From the NCBI GenBank assembly GCA_000231825.2, contig JH720340.1:496001-560000 (forward strand): 64,000 nucleotides of DNA. Direction: 5' to 3'. Position 1 is the stretch's first letter, and each line of letters opens with the position of its first letter. The notes below the pieces were generated by a model, which searched no databases, was not told the DNA's origin, and was given only the letters and a program-made list of their open reading frames with translations. Shown here piece by piece: positions 12,344 through 25,389 of this stretch. A program made the position numbers and the translations under genes. The DNA comes from Tetrahymena elliotti 4EA. Taxonomy: Eukaryota; Ciliophora; Oligohymenophorea; Hymenostomatida; Tetrahymenidae.

Positions 12344-13093
12344 TAATAAAGCAGATAGATAGATAGATAGATCAATTTTAACAAATTTAATTAAACAAAC
12401 ATTTACAAAAAAACTGTAAAAATTTAATTTTTGTAGATAAAATATAAAAAATTTTCATTCATATCAAAATCTATTTGTAACTAAATAATAAAAAAATGTA
12501 ACAAATTATCAAATTATTAATTTACTGTAAGTTTTTAATTAACAAAAATCATAAAAAGTGTTAGATAAATAATTCTAAATACTTTTTAACTATTTAAAAT
12601 TTAATTCAAAAAAACTTGATGAAATATTTTTTATTTTTTTTTATTAAATGTTGAAAGAAGAAAAAAATTTATTTTCTTAATATTTAAACAAAAGATAAAA
12701 GAAATTCATTAGCTTTGAATATAATCATAATTAAATTGATTCAATTTGATCATAGAATTTTCTTAGAATAAAATAGTTTTTCCATTTAAATCATTGTGCA
12801 AAAAAGACATAATTTCATTTTTCTAATTTTAAAATATTTTTTTGAATTTAAAATAAATAATTAGATGAATCAAAATTACTTGAGTAAGCAATGTTTAGAG
12901 GTTGAATGTTTACATATCTAAATAGGATAGTTTAAAATATCTAAATCTTTCATTATTTTTCATATTAAATTCAATTTGATTAAATTAATAATTAGAATGC
13001 TTGTAATTTTTTGGATCAAACCCTTCTAAAAGTAAAAACCCATCAAGCTTTCTGCTATATTGAATTTAAAGAATGTGATTTCCCCAAATATTT
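12344..13093. other. AT-rich convergent intergenic region
   Basis: It lies between two convergent genes, so both 3' UTRs should be here. Apart from the short AGAT repeat it holds only A/T tracts. Confidence 0.6.
12353..12372. repeat. AGAT microsatellite
   Basis: Five perfect AGAT units lie ten bases after the stop of the SAC/5-phosphatase gene, in its presumed 3' UTR. Confidence 0.9.
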
Positions 13094-14677
13094 TCATAAA
13101 TTAAATCCCACTATTATTTAATAATAAAAAACCAAATAACTATATGAAAGTATTGTAATGTTGTTTGTTATTACTTTTTTGATGTTTTAATCAAGCTTAA
13201 AAATTAAAAGTTTGAATTCATAGAATTCATTTGCTTCCAGATGATTTTATGTTAAATTAGTTGTTAAACTAACAGCAAAAAATAGCTCGCCATAAATATT
13301 TTTAAATGGGTCTATTGTATATATAGCAAATTTGTCAATGTCATCTGCTAAATCCATTATTGCTTCTCCAGTTACTAGATCCAAGAAACCAAATCTATTA
13401 GTTTTCATGCTTGCAAGAGCAATAAGTGAAGGTATTTCTGGCATACAGCAACTTAGTGTAAACTAATCTTTGAATGCAAATTATTTGATGTATTTTCTTT
13501 TTTTTACATCAAATATACCCACGTTAGTTTTTGTACCTTACCTTTAAATTAAAAGCAATTTTTAATTCTTAATAAAAGAATTTAAGATACTGTCATATAA
13601 ATGATTTCTAACATTAAAATGTTTAACAAATTTTATAGAAGTGTAGTTTTTTTGGAAATTCATTAATGAAAAACCTTTTTTTGTTACTGGGTGTCCATTC
13701 ATAATAGCTAAATTCATTTTTCTGCTATAAAAAAAGCTTTGGTTAGCTGGAAGTTAAAATGGTATGTTAAATACACAATTTAATTTATTCATATCCCATA
13801 TTTTCAATTGGTTATTTCTCCCAACAGTTAAAAATTTTTCTTTATTTATGTAGCCTATAAGACCTATATCTTTTCTTTCTTCATTAATAAAAAGCTCTTA
13901 ATCTATTTATAAGGAAGAGTTTATTGTAGAATGAGCAACAGCATAGCATATTGGAATTAGAGCACCATACTTAGGTGCTTCCCCAGTCTGTAATTTATTT
14001 TCCTAAACTTGATTAATTTGAGCAATTTAGGTTTTTATCTTATAATTTAATATATTCATTTTTTAATTAATTGTTTCTTGGTTGAGCTAATACTTAGAAG
14101 TAATAACTTTATCAATGATTAAATTTGCATAAAAAGATTTAGCAAATAAATTAATTATATCATATAAAGGGTCTTTGCTGTTAAAGATGTCTGTTTCTTG
14201 CTCTGCCATTTCAAAAAATTAGTCATTTTTTATCATTTTAAGATGTTTTTTTTAAATTTTGGATTATTTTTAGAAAAAATCTAACTCTTAGCTGATCTTG
14301 TTAATTTCTTCCTTTGAGTTTTACAAATCTTCAAATTAGTTTAGCACTGTCTCTAGCTTATCTAAGTTATCTTTAATATTTCTTTCATTATTCTCAAATA
14401 TTTTTCTAAAATTTCTTTATTCTATTAATTCAAATTGTTACATATCCTTAAAAAATGTATCTAATTTAATTGTTTTATGTTTTTTATGGTTTTAGACACA
14501 TAAAGGACATATCAGAGTAGACTCTAAACCACACTTAGGATCTTTACAAACTGAGATGACCCTTTCCTTAGAATGGATTGTACAAAATATGTCAAAACAA
14601 TTTTTATATGATTAATCAGTATCATACTCTTCAGGGTTATATCGTTTTTTGCCAGCACATGAACGCTAAGGTCTCAT
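13094..14677 (-). CDS. B-box-like zinc finger, coiled-coil, propeller-like protein
   Basis: This is an uninterrupted 527-codon frame from ATG at 14677 to TGA at 13094. Near residues 35-75 a run of Cys and His (IFCTIHSKE, VCKDPKCG, LICPLCVQNHKKHKT) has the spacing of a B-box-type zinc-binding domain. About 150 residues rich in N, E, K and L follow, with coiled-coil character. The C-terminal half has short beta-strand-like units, including GLIGYINKEKFLTVG and NNQLKIWDMNKL, which looks like a WD-type blade; other blades are weak. Ciliates carry many proteins of this B-box/coiled-coil/WD-like type with no assigned function. No RING domain precedes the B-box, so ubiquitin ligase activity is not implied. 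It is more likely a scaffold. Confidence 0.72.
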
Positions 14678-15745
14678 TTTCTTTTTCTTTTTTTTTTTAA
14701 TAAATTTTTTTAATTAAATTAAATATTGCATTTTGAGAATATAATATTGCTATTTTAATACACTTTTTTATAGTAAATATTTAATTTCTCATATTTTCCT
14801 CTTTTTATAATAATTCCCCAGCGATTCATCAAAAAAAAGAAAAATTTCTTTTAAAATAGAAAACACAAAGCTATTTTCCTTAATAATACAAACAAAGTCT
14901 GGTGCAAAAAGTGTTGGTATTAAATTTTGAAAAATAGTCAAAAAAATTATAATTTTTTTTTTAAATAGACACAATAAAACCTATAAATTTGAAAACAAAA
15001 CATAATTTTGATTTTAAAAAGATAATCTTTCTCAAATCTTATCAGTAAAATATTTTAAAATCTAATATAAACAAATGAAAATTAATAAGAAATATTTTTT
15101 AATAAGGTTAGTAAAATATTTAATTTTGGTTTTGGATAATTTTTAAAAAATAAGTATAAATTTCAAGCATTTAAAGGAAGACTTTTGAATTCACAAAATA
15201 ATCATTTTATTTCAAATCAAAATTATTGTTTAATAATAATCAATTACTTTTTTAAATAAAATAAATCTTTTTATTATTATTCATGATAGATTCTGTAAAA
15301 TCAATTATTTTTTAATTTTATGATATGATAAATAGTAAATTTTTTATTGATTAAAATACAAAAGTTTTTAATTAAACAAGAGCTTTTCTTTTCAAGATAA
15401 AAAATTTAAAAATGTTGCTTTTTCAATTAAAGCTGGAATTTTCCTTTAATAATTAAATTTGATTATTTTTAATTCATTTTTTTCATTTTACTCTCTCAAA
15501 AACAAAAATATTTTTTTATTGGACATAAATAATTTAATAAAATCAAGGAAAATTCCTTTTAAAATTACAAATAGTATTTTGTGAAATAAAACAGAAAGAA
15601 TAAAAAGTTTAAAAAGAATAAATGAAATGAGAAAAAAAGTAAAGTTGTAATTTTAATTAAAAGTGATACATATTAATTAGAGATGCAAAAATATTATATT
15701 TTAATGTTTGTATAATATTTTTCAAATAATTCATAAATATTTTCA
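14678..15745. other. AT-rich intergenic
   Basis: It contains the promoter of the B-box gene and the 3' UTR of the CCCH gene. Long poly-T and poly-A tracts are present. Short open frames here lack coding character. Confidence 0.6.
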
Positions 15746-18700
15746 TCATATTAAGTTGTCATCTTTCCTTACGAATGGGTTTTTATTTAATTCCTCCTTA
15801 TCTTTCGCATTGAGTAAAGTATTTTATTACCATAAAGTTTGTTCATCTAATCTTGACAATCTATCTTTTTCTCCAAATACTATTGTTATAATTTATTTAA
15901 TTTCAATAAAAAATTATTTAAAGTTTACATTTCTTTGCTTGTTCTTGGGAAGGAGGAACAAAGGAAGGATATTTTACACCGTTTTGGATATCTTTATCGA
16001 TTTTATACATAGCATTTTTAATTTGATAAATAGAGCTATTAGGGTAGACCATACCAATAGTCTTAGGATCTCTAAATACTCTTTCATCTAAGGCTGACTG
16101 TTACTACTTCTCCTCCATAGTTCTATCTCTTACGTGTTTAAGATTTCTAAAGGCTGAAATTCTTGTTTCATTTTCTTCTCTTTCTTTAAATGGCTCAGAT
16201 ATGGGAGTTAAAATTGGCTTTTCTCTTAAACCTAGAAGACAAATAAAAAATAAGTCTAAATGAAATATATTTAAGTATCTTACTTTAGTTGTACTTTCCT
16301 TGCTTTAGCACAGAATAAACAGTGTCTATTCTTTTATTGAGTCTAGTATGTTATTCATCAACATACTTTTCTTTACGAATTATTGCAATAGCATTAAGTA
16401 TGATATCAAAGCCATCATTATAGTTTTCTATTAAATTAAAATTACTTAATATCGAATTATTTTTATTATTTAACTAATCTTACTGCCTTCAATACATTTT
16501 TCAGCTGATTCAAGAAGTTGCAACTTTTCTCTATAGTTTCTATCTATAATTTAAAGTAAATTGATATTTATTTCATTTATTTTTTTTCTAAAAATATTTT
16601 TAAGTTAAAGTAATTAATGTACTTTTCTCATTGAGTTACTTACTAATAAGCTCCTTAACTTAGTGAGCTTTTTTATTTACTTCTTGATTGAAGACTAAAT
16701 CTTGCTTTTCAATCTTAATGAAATTGTATGCAAGTTTGAGTAGATAGACTGCATTCTTTTTGTTTTAGTCTTTAACCATGGGGTCATTATTATCTTTTTA
16801 ATATAAAATTATGAATAATTATTAAAAAATATTTCATATTTACCATCTCTTCTTAAGAATTCCATAGCATCTCTGTAAAGCTGTTCCTTACTATTTCCAA
16901 AAAGTCATTATTAATAAAATAAAAAAGAATTTTAAATAAATTACTCTTGTCTGAATCTCATCAAGGGATGATTCAAGGTATCTTGTTAGTCTAAATTTAA
17001 ATTAAATAAATGAAACAAATGAATTTTGAATTCTATTTACTTCCTTTTTCGTTATCATCTTCATCATATTTATTTTAATCATAGCTGTTCTAATAGTCAT
17101 CTTCATCTTCTTCACCAAGCTATGATTTTTTACTCTTTTTAAAGCCACCTAAATTTTTAAGTGCCTATCTTAAAGTAGAATTGAAAGGATCTTCTTCAAC
17201 ATCAGGTTCTTTATCTATATCTTCAATAACTTTATCAATAAGTTTCTGTCCCTCTTCATAATCATCTAAATTATAAATTTTAATTTAATAACTTTATCCA
17301 TAAAAATAATTTACCATTTTTGAAATATCTGTAAGCAACATCGACATTAGCTTCTTTACTATTTTTTTAAATAAAAAAATTTAATTTTGATTTATATTAA
17401 ACAAACAATAATTATTCACTCTAAAATGTAATGGTTTTTAGTTCTTTTAACATCTTTGGGTGGCTAAGGCTTGACTGACCTATCTTATTCTTCAACTATT
17501 TCTGCTTATTCTTAAATTTTCTTTAACTCATCTATTTAAATATTCATATAGACTAATTCTTCATACTTCTAATCGAGATATTTTTTGAGTGATAGATACA
17601 TTTATTCTATTTCATAATTTAAAAGTTCATCCTTTTTATAAGTTACGTCAATGAGCTTTATAGCTTTCATAATCATGTCAAAAGCCTTCTAATGATAACC
17701 TATTGTTTTTTTAAATCATTATATTTCAATGCTTTTTAAATAACAAAATTATTTACCTTGTCCTACCAAAATTTTAGTTTTCATCAATAGTCTGTATTTT
17801 CTATCAGAAGTCAAATGTCTCTATTTTTTTGACCTAACTTTATTTTAATAGCTTTCTTTTTGTCTTATTTTAACATTTGTTGATTTAGTGGCAAATCTGA
17901 ATAATTCATAAATTTTTTCATTGGTTCTCTTAGTTTAGCAAAAATTACATAAACCACAACCTCCACAACTTTAAATGTTATTTCCAGAAGGATTCCAAAA
18001 CTGAAATAGCTTAGTTTCCTCAGATTATTCAATTGCGTTTCTTAAATTTTTAATTAATTTTTCAGGTTTTACAAGTAAAAGCTCATTGGCCCAATGAGCA
18101 AATCTACATCTTTTACCAAGAGGACATACTCCATTATTTAAAATGTTTGGACACATTTTAGTTTTTACTTTTCTAAGAGCTATCTTTAATCTTTTTTCTC
18201 TTAATTTGTCTTCAATTTCTTCTTTATCCATATTTTAGGTATCAATAACAACATCCTCTTCTAAATCTTCAAGAGGTAGATTAGGATTAGCTTTTAAGTT
18301 AGAATCACGTTATTCAATCATTTCCTACAACTCTTCTAACTCTCCTATCTTTTTCTTCATTAAATCTATATTTTCATCTTTAGTCTTCAAAGCACGTTCT
18401 ATTTTCAAATAAGTTTGTTCTATCTAGTAATTTAAGAATTCATTTGTATTAGGTTTTTTATTTCCAATTAATCCTGTCTTAATGGCATATAGTTCTAATT
18501 TCTACAAATCATTTTGATCAGCCTTTGGTAATGATCTCTGCATTAATATAGTGTCAGCTGTAATTTCTCCACCTAATTTTTATACTTTAATATGCTGTAT
18601 TAATAATTAACGAATTTACCAAAAGAACCCAAGTTTAATGCCTTTCTCCATTTATGCTCAAGATCTTGTTGTTTAATTCTATCAGTTTCTACTTCTTTTC

Positions 18701-21700
18701 TAATTTACTCTATTGCCTTACTAATAACATCAAAAGCTTCCTAATATCTTTCTAGCTTATAAAAGATGTTTGCCTTTTGTAAACACCCAAGCTTAAAAGT
18801 TAAATTGTCTGAAGTGATTTTTTTATTTTCTTACTTTTTTTTGAAAGATTGAGTTTAGCAAATTTTAGAGTTTGTAACTTGAGTAGCATTTCTTAATGTC
18901 TAAATAACGGTCTTATTAAAATTTTTAAATCTACACTCATAGCAAGCTGTTTTTTAACTACATCCAATACAATGTGAGAATTTGTTACCAGCAGGATTCC
19001 AAGCAACAAGTTTTGGGTTAGAAAAACCTTTGTCAACAACAGTTTTTAAATACTTAAAAAGAATATTCTTCTTAGCTTATATTTCTTTACTGAATTTTAA
19101 TTCTTAAACTGTGTGTGCAAACACACAATTAGCTCCTATAGGTACACATGATTTAATACTGCTAACATGCCAACGAGGTCCCACATATCCAGGACATTAA
19201 TTTCTATAAAAATTAATTTATTAAATAAAAATTAAAAATTGAAGTGTAAAATGTTAAATTAATACCCTAAAGGACACATTATATTCTTGACAAGTTCTCT
19301 TCTTGAAGCATATGTAGATTATGTAGCTGAAGAATATCTACTTGAGCTGTCTGCATCACGCTATTATTTTTAAATAAGATTGTTTAATAAAATTCATCTT
19401 TTTTTTTCAGCAAAAAATAAAAATTTCATATTTTTAAAAAAAATAGTAACATCAAAGTAATGAAAATTAATTTAATTTGCCAAAGAAAAAGAAAAGTTTT
19501 TAGAATTTTTTACAAAATTAAGGATTTTAAATGTTAAAATAAATCGTTTAAAATATAATAATGAATGGTAAAATGAGCGATTTTAAATACTAAAATTAAT
19601 GATTTTAAATAACTAAATTACTTCTCCTTATTTTTTTGATCCTCCCAAACTTCTGTCCTAAATAAATCAAAATTTAGAATAAATCCTTTTAAAATAAATA
19701 TTTTACTTTCCCCTGAATGATAGAATCTGGGTTGTTTTATTATTTGAGTTTAATGAGTTCAAGCATCTTTTCTTCTTTCTTTTTTATTAATAAATAAAAA
19801 TAATTTTAAGATTTAGAGCGTGCAAAAAGGATATACTTATGCATGTAATTTTTATTTTTAATCTTTAGATAAATCCTCTTCAGTTTGTTTTAAGATCATT
19901 TAGAGTTCTATTTTTTTATTTTTTATTTCTTCAGACTCCTCTTTGTCTCCCTATTTTTATCTTAACTCTTCTGCCATCTATTATTAAATTCATGATATTT
20001 AAAAGTATTTTCAAAAATAATATATTACTCTCTTCTTCATTTTATACATTTGGATTTGATTTCTTTAGTCTTCTGAAAGTCTTTACAAAAAGAAGTCTGC
20101 CTTTTTTATAATGTCTCTTTCATTTGCCTCCATAAACTGTTGATAGAAAATATTATAATAAACTAAAGCTGTTATTTTAGATTAATATTACCATTAGCTA
20201 ATCAAAAACTTCTTTCAACAATTCTCTATTACGAGGATTTTCAAAATTTTCCCTTTTAATTTTATCTTCTTACAACTCTTTGACACCAATTTTCTCAAAA
20301 TTGAACTAAGAATCAGGATCATCTTGTAAATATTTATTCACTTTAGGATTAAAGTGAGAGATGATTGACTTTATATGGAAATTATTGCAAAGAGAAGAAT
20401 AAGCTTCTGCAATATCACCATTTTAAATTAAAAACCAAGCTTTCTTAATGATACCCTTTCTGATTTTATTGAACAAAATTTTTATTAATATAATATTTAT
20501 TAATTTTTTATTTACTTGTATAGCCAAGGATATTTGTTCTTGAAATTTTCACCCATCTTCTCTACTGCAAGTTCAAACCCTTTAGGTTTCTCTAAGAAGA
20601 GAGGTGAGTTGATTTTAGATTGTAAGAAAATAAATCTATTTCTTTTATTCATTCTATATCCAATACCAGGATTAAATGTACAATTCTATGCTTCCTCAAA
20701 TTTCATCATGATCTGCTCACGTTCTTTCTACATGACTTTGTTATCCCAAACTGAACTGTCAGGTCTATCCTTATCATAGACCATTTCCATATAATCTCTA
20801 GACAATTCAAGAATCTTTTGTTGGATGTTAGTTTTAAAATAAATAAAAGTTGATCCCTAAAATAATTTACTTTTTTATTCAAAGTTCTTTAAAATATATT
20901 AAATGAAGGAGGAGCCCAAAATGGAAGTTTCTTTTTCTTTTGCTTTTTAATAGAAGTTCTTGCATAGGCTCTGACTATTTCAAAGAAGTCTTTCTTAAAT
21001 TAAGGAGGAAAAGGCTTAAATGTGAAAGCAGAGTTCTTAGCTAGGCCATATCTAAATGCTGGATATTACCTTTCCATAACTTTTTTATACTATTACTCGC
21101 ATTGCTTTTGAATAAATGAATAGTTAATAAATTATCATTCATAAAAAGATTTTACTTGATACAAAGCAGAAACAAACTCATTCAAACCTTTTTATTTTTA
21201 TTCTCTTGTTTTTTTCTTTCTGTCTTTTCTCATTTCAATAAATTATTAGGCAGCCTAGTTAAGATGACGAAGAAGTTTCTTATTTTCTTCATTTGTTTGC
21301 TTTTTCTCTTGAACTAATTTTCTTATTTCTTCAGATTTAGTGCTTTGATAGAAATCTAGTCTATCTCTAAAAATAACTGAAAGATCATCTATCTTTTCTT
21401 GTCTTCTTTATTCGAAAACCATATAAACATTCTATGGTGTAATTCTCTCTTCAACTGTTTATCTCTACTTGATAAGATCTTCTTCGTCTGAATCAAAAAC
21501 ATCATATTCTAACCCAAACTTACTGAGACGATTCTATTTAAACCTGAATAATATAATATTATTAATTATTTATCCTTTAAAGTGATTTATTTTTTAAAAA
21601 TATTACTCCTAAACAATCATTTCATTAAGAATTCTATCTTTAGGAAATTTAGTATGCAACTCTAGCATAACTTATCCAGATTTGTACTTATCTTTAGGTT

Positions 21701-23584
21701 ACTTGAGTTATTCTAGAGGAGTCTTTTTAGGTTCAAACTATTTATTGAAAACTTTCTTTTGTAAATACTTTTTCATCCTTTGTTCTTCCTCCTACTGAGT
21801 CTTCTCCCTTTAAATTTCTTCTTATCTCCTTTCTTCATTCCATTAGGCATAGAATTCTCTGAGCTAAGTCTCAAAATTATCACGACTTTCAAAATCAACA
21901 TCTAAAAACTCCCTTTGTCTTTTCTATAAAAAATAAGAAAAACTAAATAATGACAAACAATTTGTTGAGATTTACATCTAGCTTATCATAATATTTCATA
22001 AAGAGAATCATTGGATCTTTATTTTACTTATTTTTAAGATTTTTATAATAATTGGAATATTTAGCTGATTTATCAAATTTAGCTGACTCATTTTTTGATG
22101 CTTAATCATCTTCCTACTTTTTTTATTCTTCTGGAAGATATCCACAACTCTAATCATATTATTTAATAAATCCAAAAAAGACATCTCTGAAGTATTTGTC
22201 GATATCATCAAATATAACTTTTTCTTTGAACTTAGATTCTTTTATCTATGATAAAGCTTCATTAACCTTTTAATCATTAAATTTAGCAGGATAACTTTCA
22301 TCTATTGCTGATTAGATAAGAACTTTCTAATCTTTTACTCTTGGCCAATATTCTTTCATTTTTTTTGGATGTCTAAAAGTTTTTTCAGGATCCCTGTTGA
22401 TTTAAATTAATTAATTCAATAATGCTAAACTCTTTTCTTTGAATAAATATAATTACTCTTTGGAATTTTCCCTTTTTTCATCCTAATCTAAACCATTTAT
22501 TAAGTAATCATCCATTATCTTATGAGCTAACTTCTTTCTAAAATTCTATTCACATTTCTAGAAATCTAACTAAGTATTAGTTCCTACTTGACTTGAATAG
22601 TATAATCTATTAACAGCCTCCTAAACATTAACTTTTTAATTCTTCTTTTTTTACTATTCTTCATGGAACTTATCTAAATCCTTTTCAAAAAACTAACTAA
22701 TTCTTTAATCCTATTTCTCAGATTTCTCTTTATCATGAGAGTGAATGTATAGAGTATACCTCACATTCTCAACATCTAAATCTAAGAAATCCTTTAATCT
22801 TTTTTACTTTTTTTCTTTTGCAATATAAAACTTCTAAGTATTTATAAAGAATATAATTATTTTATTTTAATGAATTGTTTGTTATAAATTTATTCAATAC
22901 TTCTTTTTCATTTAACTCACTTGGGTCTTTATCCATCAACTCTTCAATCATATATTATTTTTATTGCATCTCTTCTCTGTCTTTTGCAGTTCTTAATCTA
23001 TTTTACTCATTCAGCTAATTTTATTTTTGCTATTATTACATTCAGTGAAATTAATACTTTATCAAACTATTTATATTTTTGACATTACTTGATTGCGCAC
23101 CAAAATAAAAAAGTCAAACAAAACCTAAGGATTCCTTGTCATTTTTACTTTATTCTTTTCATAATAATAATCCTTTTTTAATTTTAAATAAAGTTAGCTG
23201 CTTTGTTAATATGGTAATTCAATTATTATGTTCAAATTGTCATTTAAATTTGAAAAAGCAAACTAATAAATCACTAATTCTATTTTAATAAAATGCTTAC
23301 GACTATAAAATTATATAAATCCACTCCAAGATCATCATAATTATTAGCTTCATTTTCAATACTATAATTTCCTTGATGAGATTAATCTAAATTTTAGGTA
23401 TCATAGAGATCATCTCTATTCATCTATGATGCTTCTAAATGATAACTTTTAAAATAAAAAATGATAAAGCATACTATCAACAATAATTAAATAAATCTCT
23501 CTTAGCATCTTTAAAAATATGAATCATATACCTTTATGTTACATCGGTGTTAGCGAAATTGTAAATTCTTTCTTTATTTGACAT
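15746..23584 (-). CDS. Giant CCCH zinc-finger and coiled-coil protein
   Basis: I read this as one gene of roughly 2,000 residues with about twenty introns, starting MSNKERIYNF at 23584. The first two-thirds is highly charged and helical, with conserved-looking blocks such as FWAPPSFNIF, CTFNPGIGYR and KNKYPWLYK. The last third, below 19657, holds two copies of a module: a CCCH-type finger, a W-N-P-A/S-G-N motif with a Cys cluster, and a helical region. The second copy has a perfect C-x8-C-x5-C-x3-H finger (CPNILNNGVCPLGKRCRFAH). The C-terminal exons contain a TPR-like helical array and end in RKDDNLI. A 261-nt phase-0 intron (19361-19621) connects the two parts, and the distal part has no start codon of its own. 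RNA binding is plausible from the fingers. The family is not one I recognise outside ciliates, and a ciliary or cytoskeletal role is equally possible. Confidence 0.75.
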
Positions 23585-25389
23585 TTTAAGGACTGCTAAT
23601 AATCTACAATATCTTATTTTTCACTAATTAATATTTAATAACTGATGTTTTTTAAATACTCTTTGTATGAATACTATTTAAAAATCAATTAATAAACAAA
23701 TGAAACCTAAAATGATTAAATATTATTTCTATGATAAATAAATGATTTAATTAATTAATTGATTGAAAGATTGATAAATAAATACATTGATATATTCACT
23801 AATTTTTAAAAAAATTTAATTCAAATTTTTTAAAATAACAAATTTATTTTGGAATTATCATCCATTAAAATAAAAGACTAAAATTCTTATTTTAATTTAA
23901 AAAAACATTTTTCAAAAATTAAATTACATCAACAATATCAAAAAATTTATCAGTCAGTATATTATTTGTCTTGTAATAAATAAAATTATTTGTCAATTTA
24001 AAAAAAAATATCTTTTTTTTCATCTATGATAATCCTTTGATGTCATATGTTTCTAATTTGTAAAATCTAAGTGTTGTAAGTTTTTAATTTAGATTAGGAA
24101 AATCGATTATAAATAAATTTAAAATGGAAATTTCTTAATTAGCTGTCATATTATGAAACTAAGCATACTTATTATTTTTCCAAAAAGAAAACTGAAAAGT
24201 AATGATTTCAAATTTAAAAAAATCTTTAATAAAAAATACTGACTAATTTTTTATAATTATTATAATTGAATGAAGTTTATTTAATATCTGAAAATTATTT
24301 TGAATGAAAATTAAAAGAAATAATTAAATCAAAAACAAATTAATTATTTAATAAATTAAAAGCCATTTTTCAAAACTTAATTTAAAAGCCTAATAATACT
24401 TTATTTTTAGTCAAATAAATTTAATGGATTAAAATTAAGAATAAAGAATTAGTTGAACCGATATTTTTATTAATTTTTAAATTATTTTTTAATAAATTAA
24501 GTTAGTTAAGACTCATGTAAACTAATGTTTTCAGTTATTTTAAGCTAAAATCATATCTAATTAAATAGCTCTTCTTTTAATTTTATCATCTAATTAAGTG
24601 TAACAAAAGGGAATCACTTTTTAATTAAAAAATTACCACCCAAATTCAAAAAATAAGTGTAAATAAAAATACAAATTAATAATTCTTTTAACATCTTAAC
24701 TTTCGATAATTAATTAATTTGTTAATAGAATTCGAATTTAATAGGTTTTTTTCTTTTTTGCACATGTAAATAATATTTAGTAATCTGAATATTTTATTAA
24801 TTAAATTTATCAATCACTATTTAGATCGAAATATATTTTCTGAATTCTACTCAAATAATATTACATATTTAATATTTATTAATAAATCAATATATTTTAT
24901 AAAATTTTTCTTATTTTACTTCTTAAAAATTTTATGATTTGTGATATTTCTAGACCTTAGTAAGAATATTTTAAATTCATTAAATTTGAGTCCAGCTAGC
25001 TTTTAGTTAATATTTAAATAAATATTGCTTTCAGTATAAATGTTACTTTAGTTTCGATATTTACCAAATTTTTTATCACTTCAGTAAATTTACATAAGCT
25101 TTTGTATACTTTCCAAATTAAGAAAGAAAGATCTGCTCATTTAATATAATTATAATAACATAATTTAAATTTGCATAATTTGTACTTATCAAGTTGTTTC
25201 AAAAAACCTTTGTGGAAATAGAAAAAATAACAAGATTTGCCTGAAAATTGGACATAAAAAATTAATACTTACTACTTTATTTAATAAGTCAATAAAAACT
25301 AATAGTGGAATTTACTATTAATAATAAATTAATAAACAACAAACATAATTTGATTTAATCAAAAATTAACGAAACACACACTAGTTGTC
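23585..25389. other. AT-rich divergent intergenic region
   Basis: About 1.8 kb of A/T-dominated sequence lies between divergent genes. No gene, structured RNA or repeat family could be supported. Confidence 0.6.

Noticed and set aside
15708..16091. Plus-strand open frame of 127 codons
   Set aside because: It lies antisense to clear C-terminal exons of the CCCH gene and reads as F/S/L/I-rich shadow sequence.
15746..19360. A separate CCCH zinc-finger gene
   Set aside because: No start codon precedes the first finger, and a phase-0 intron joins it cleanly to the upstream exons, so a single gene is preferred.
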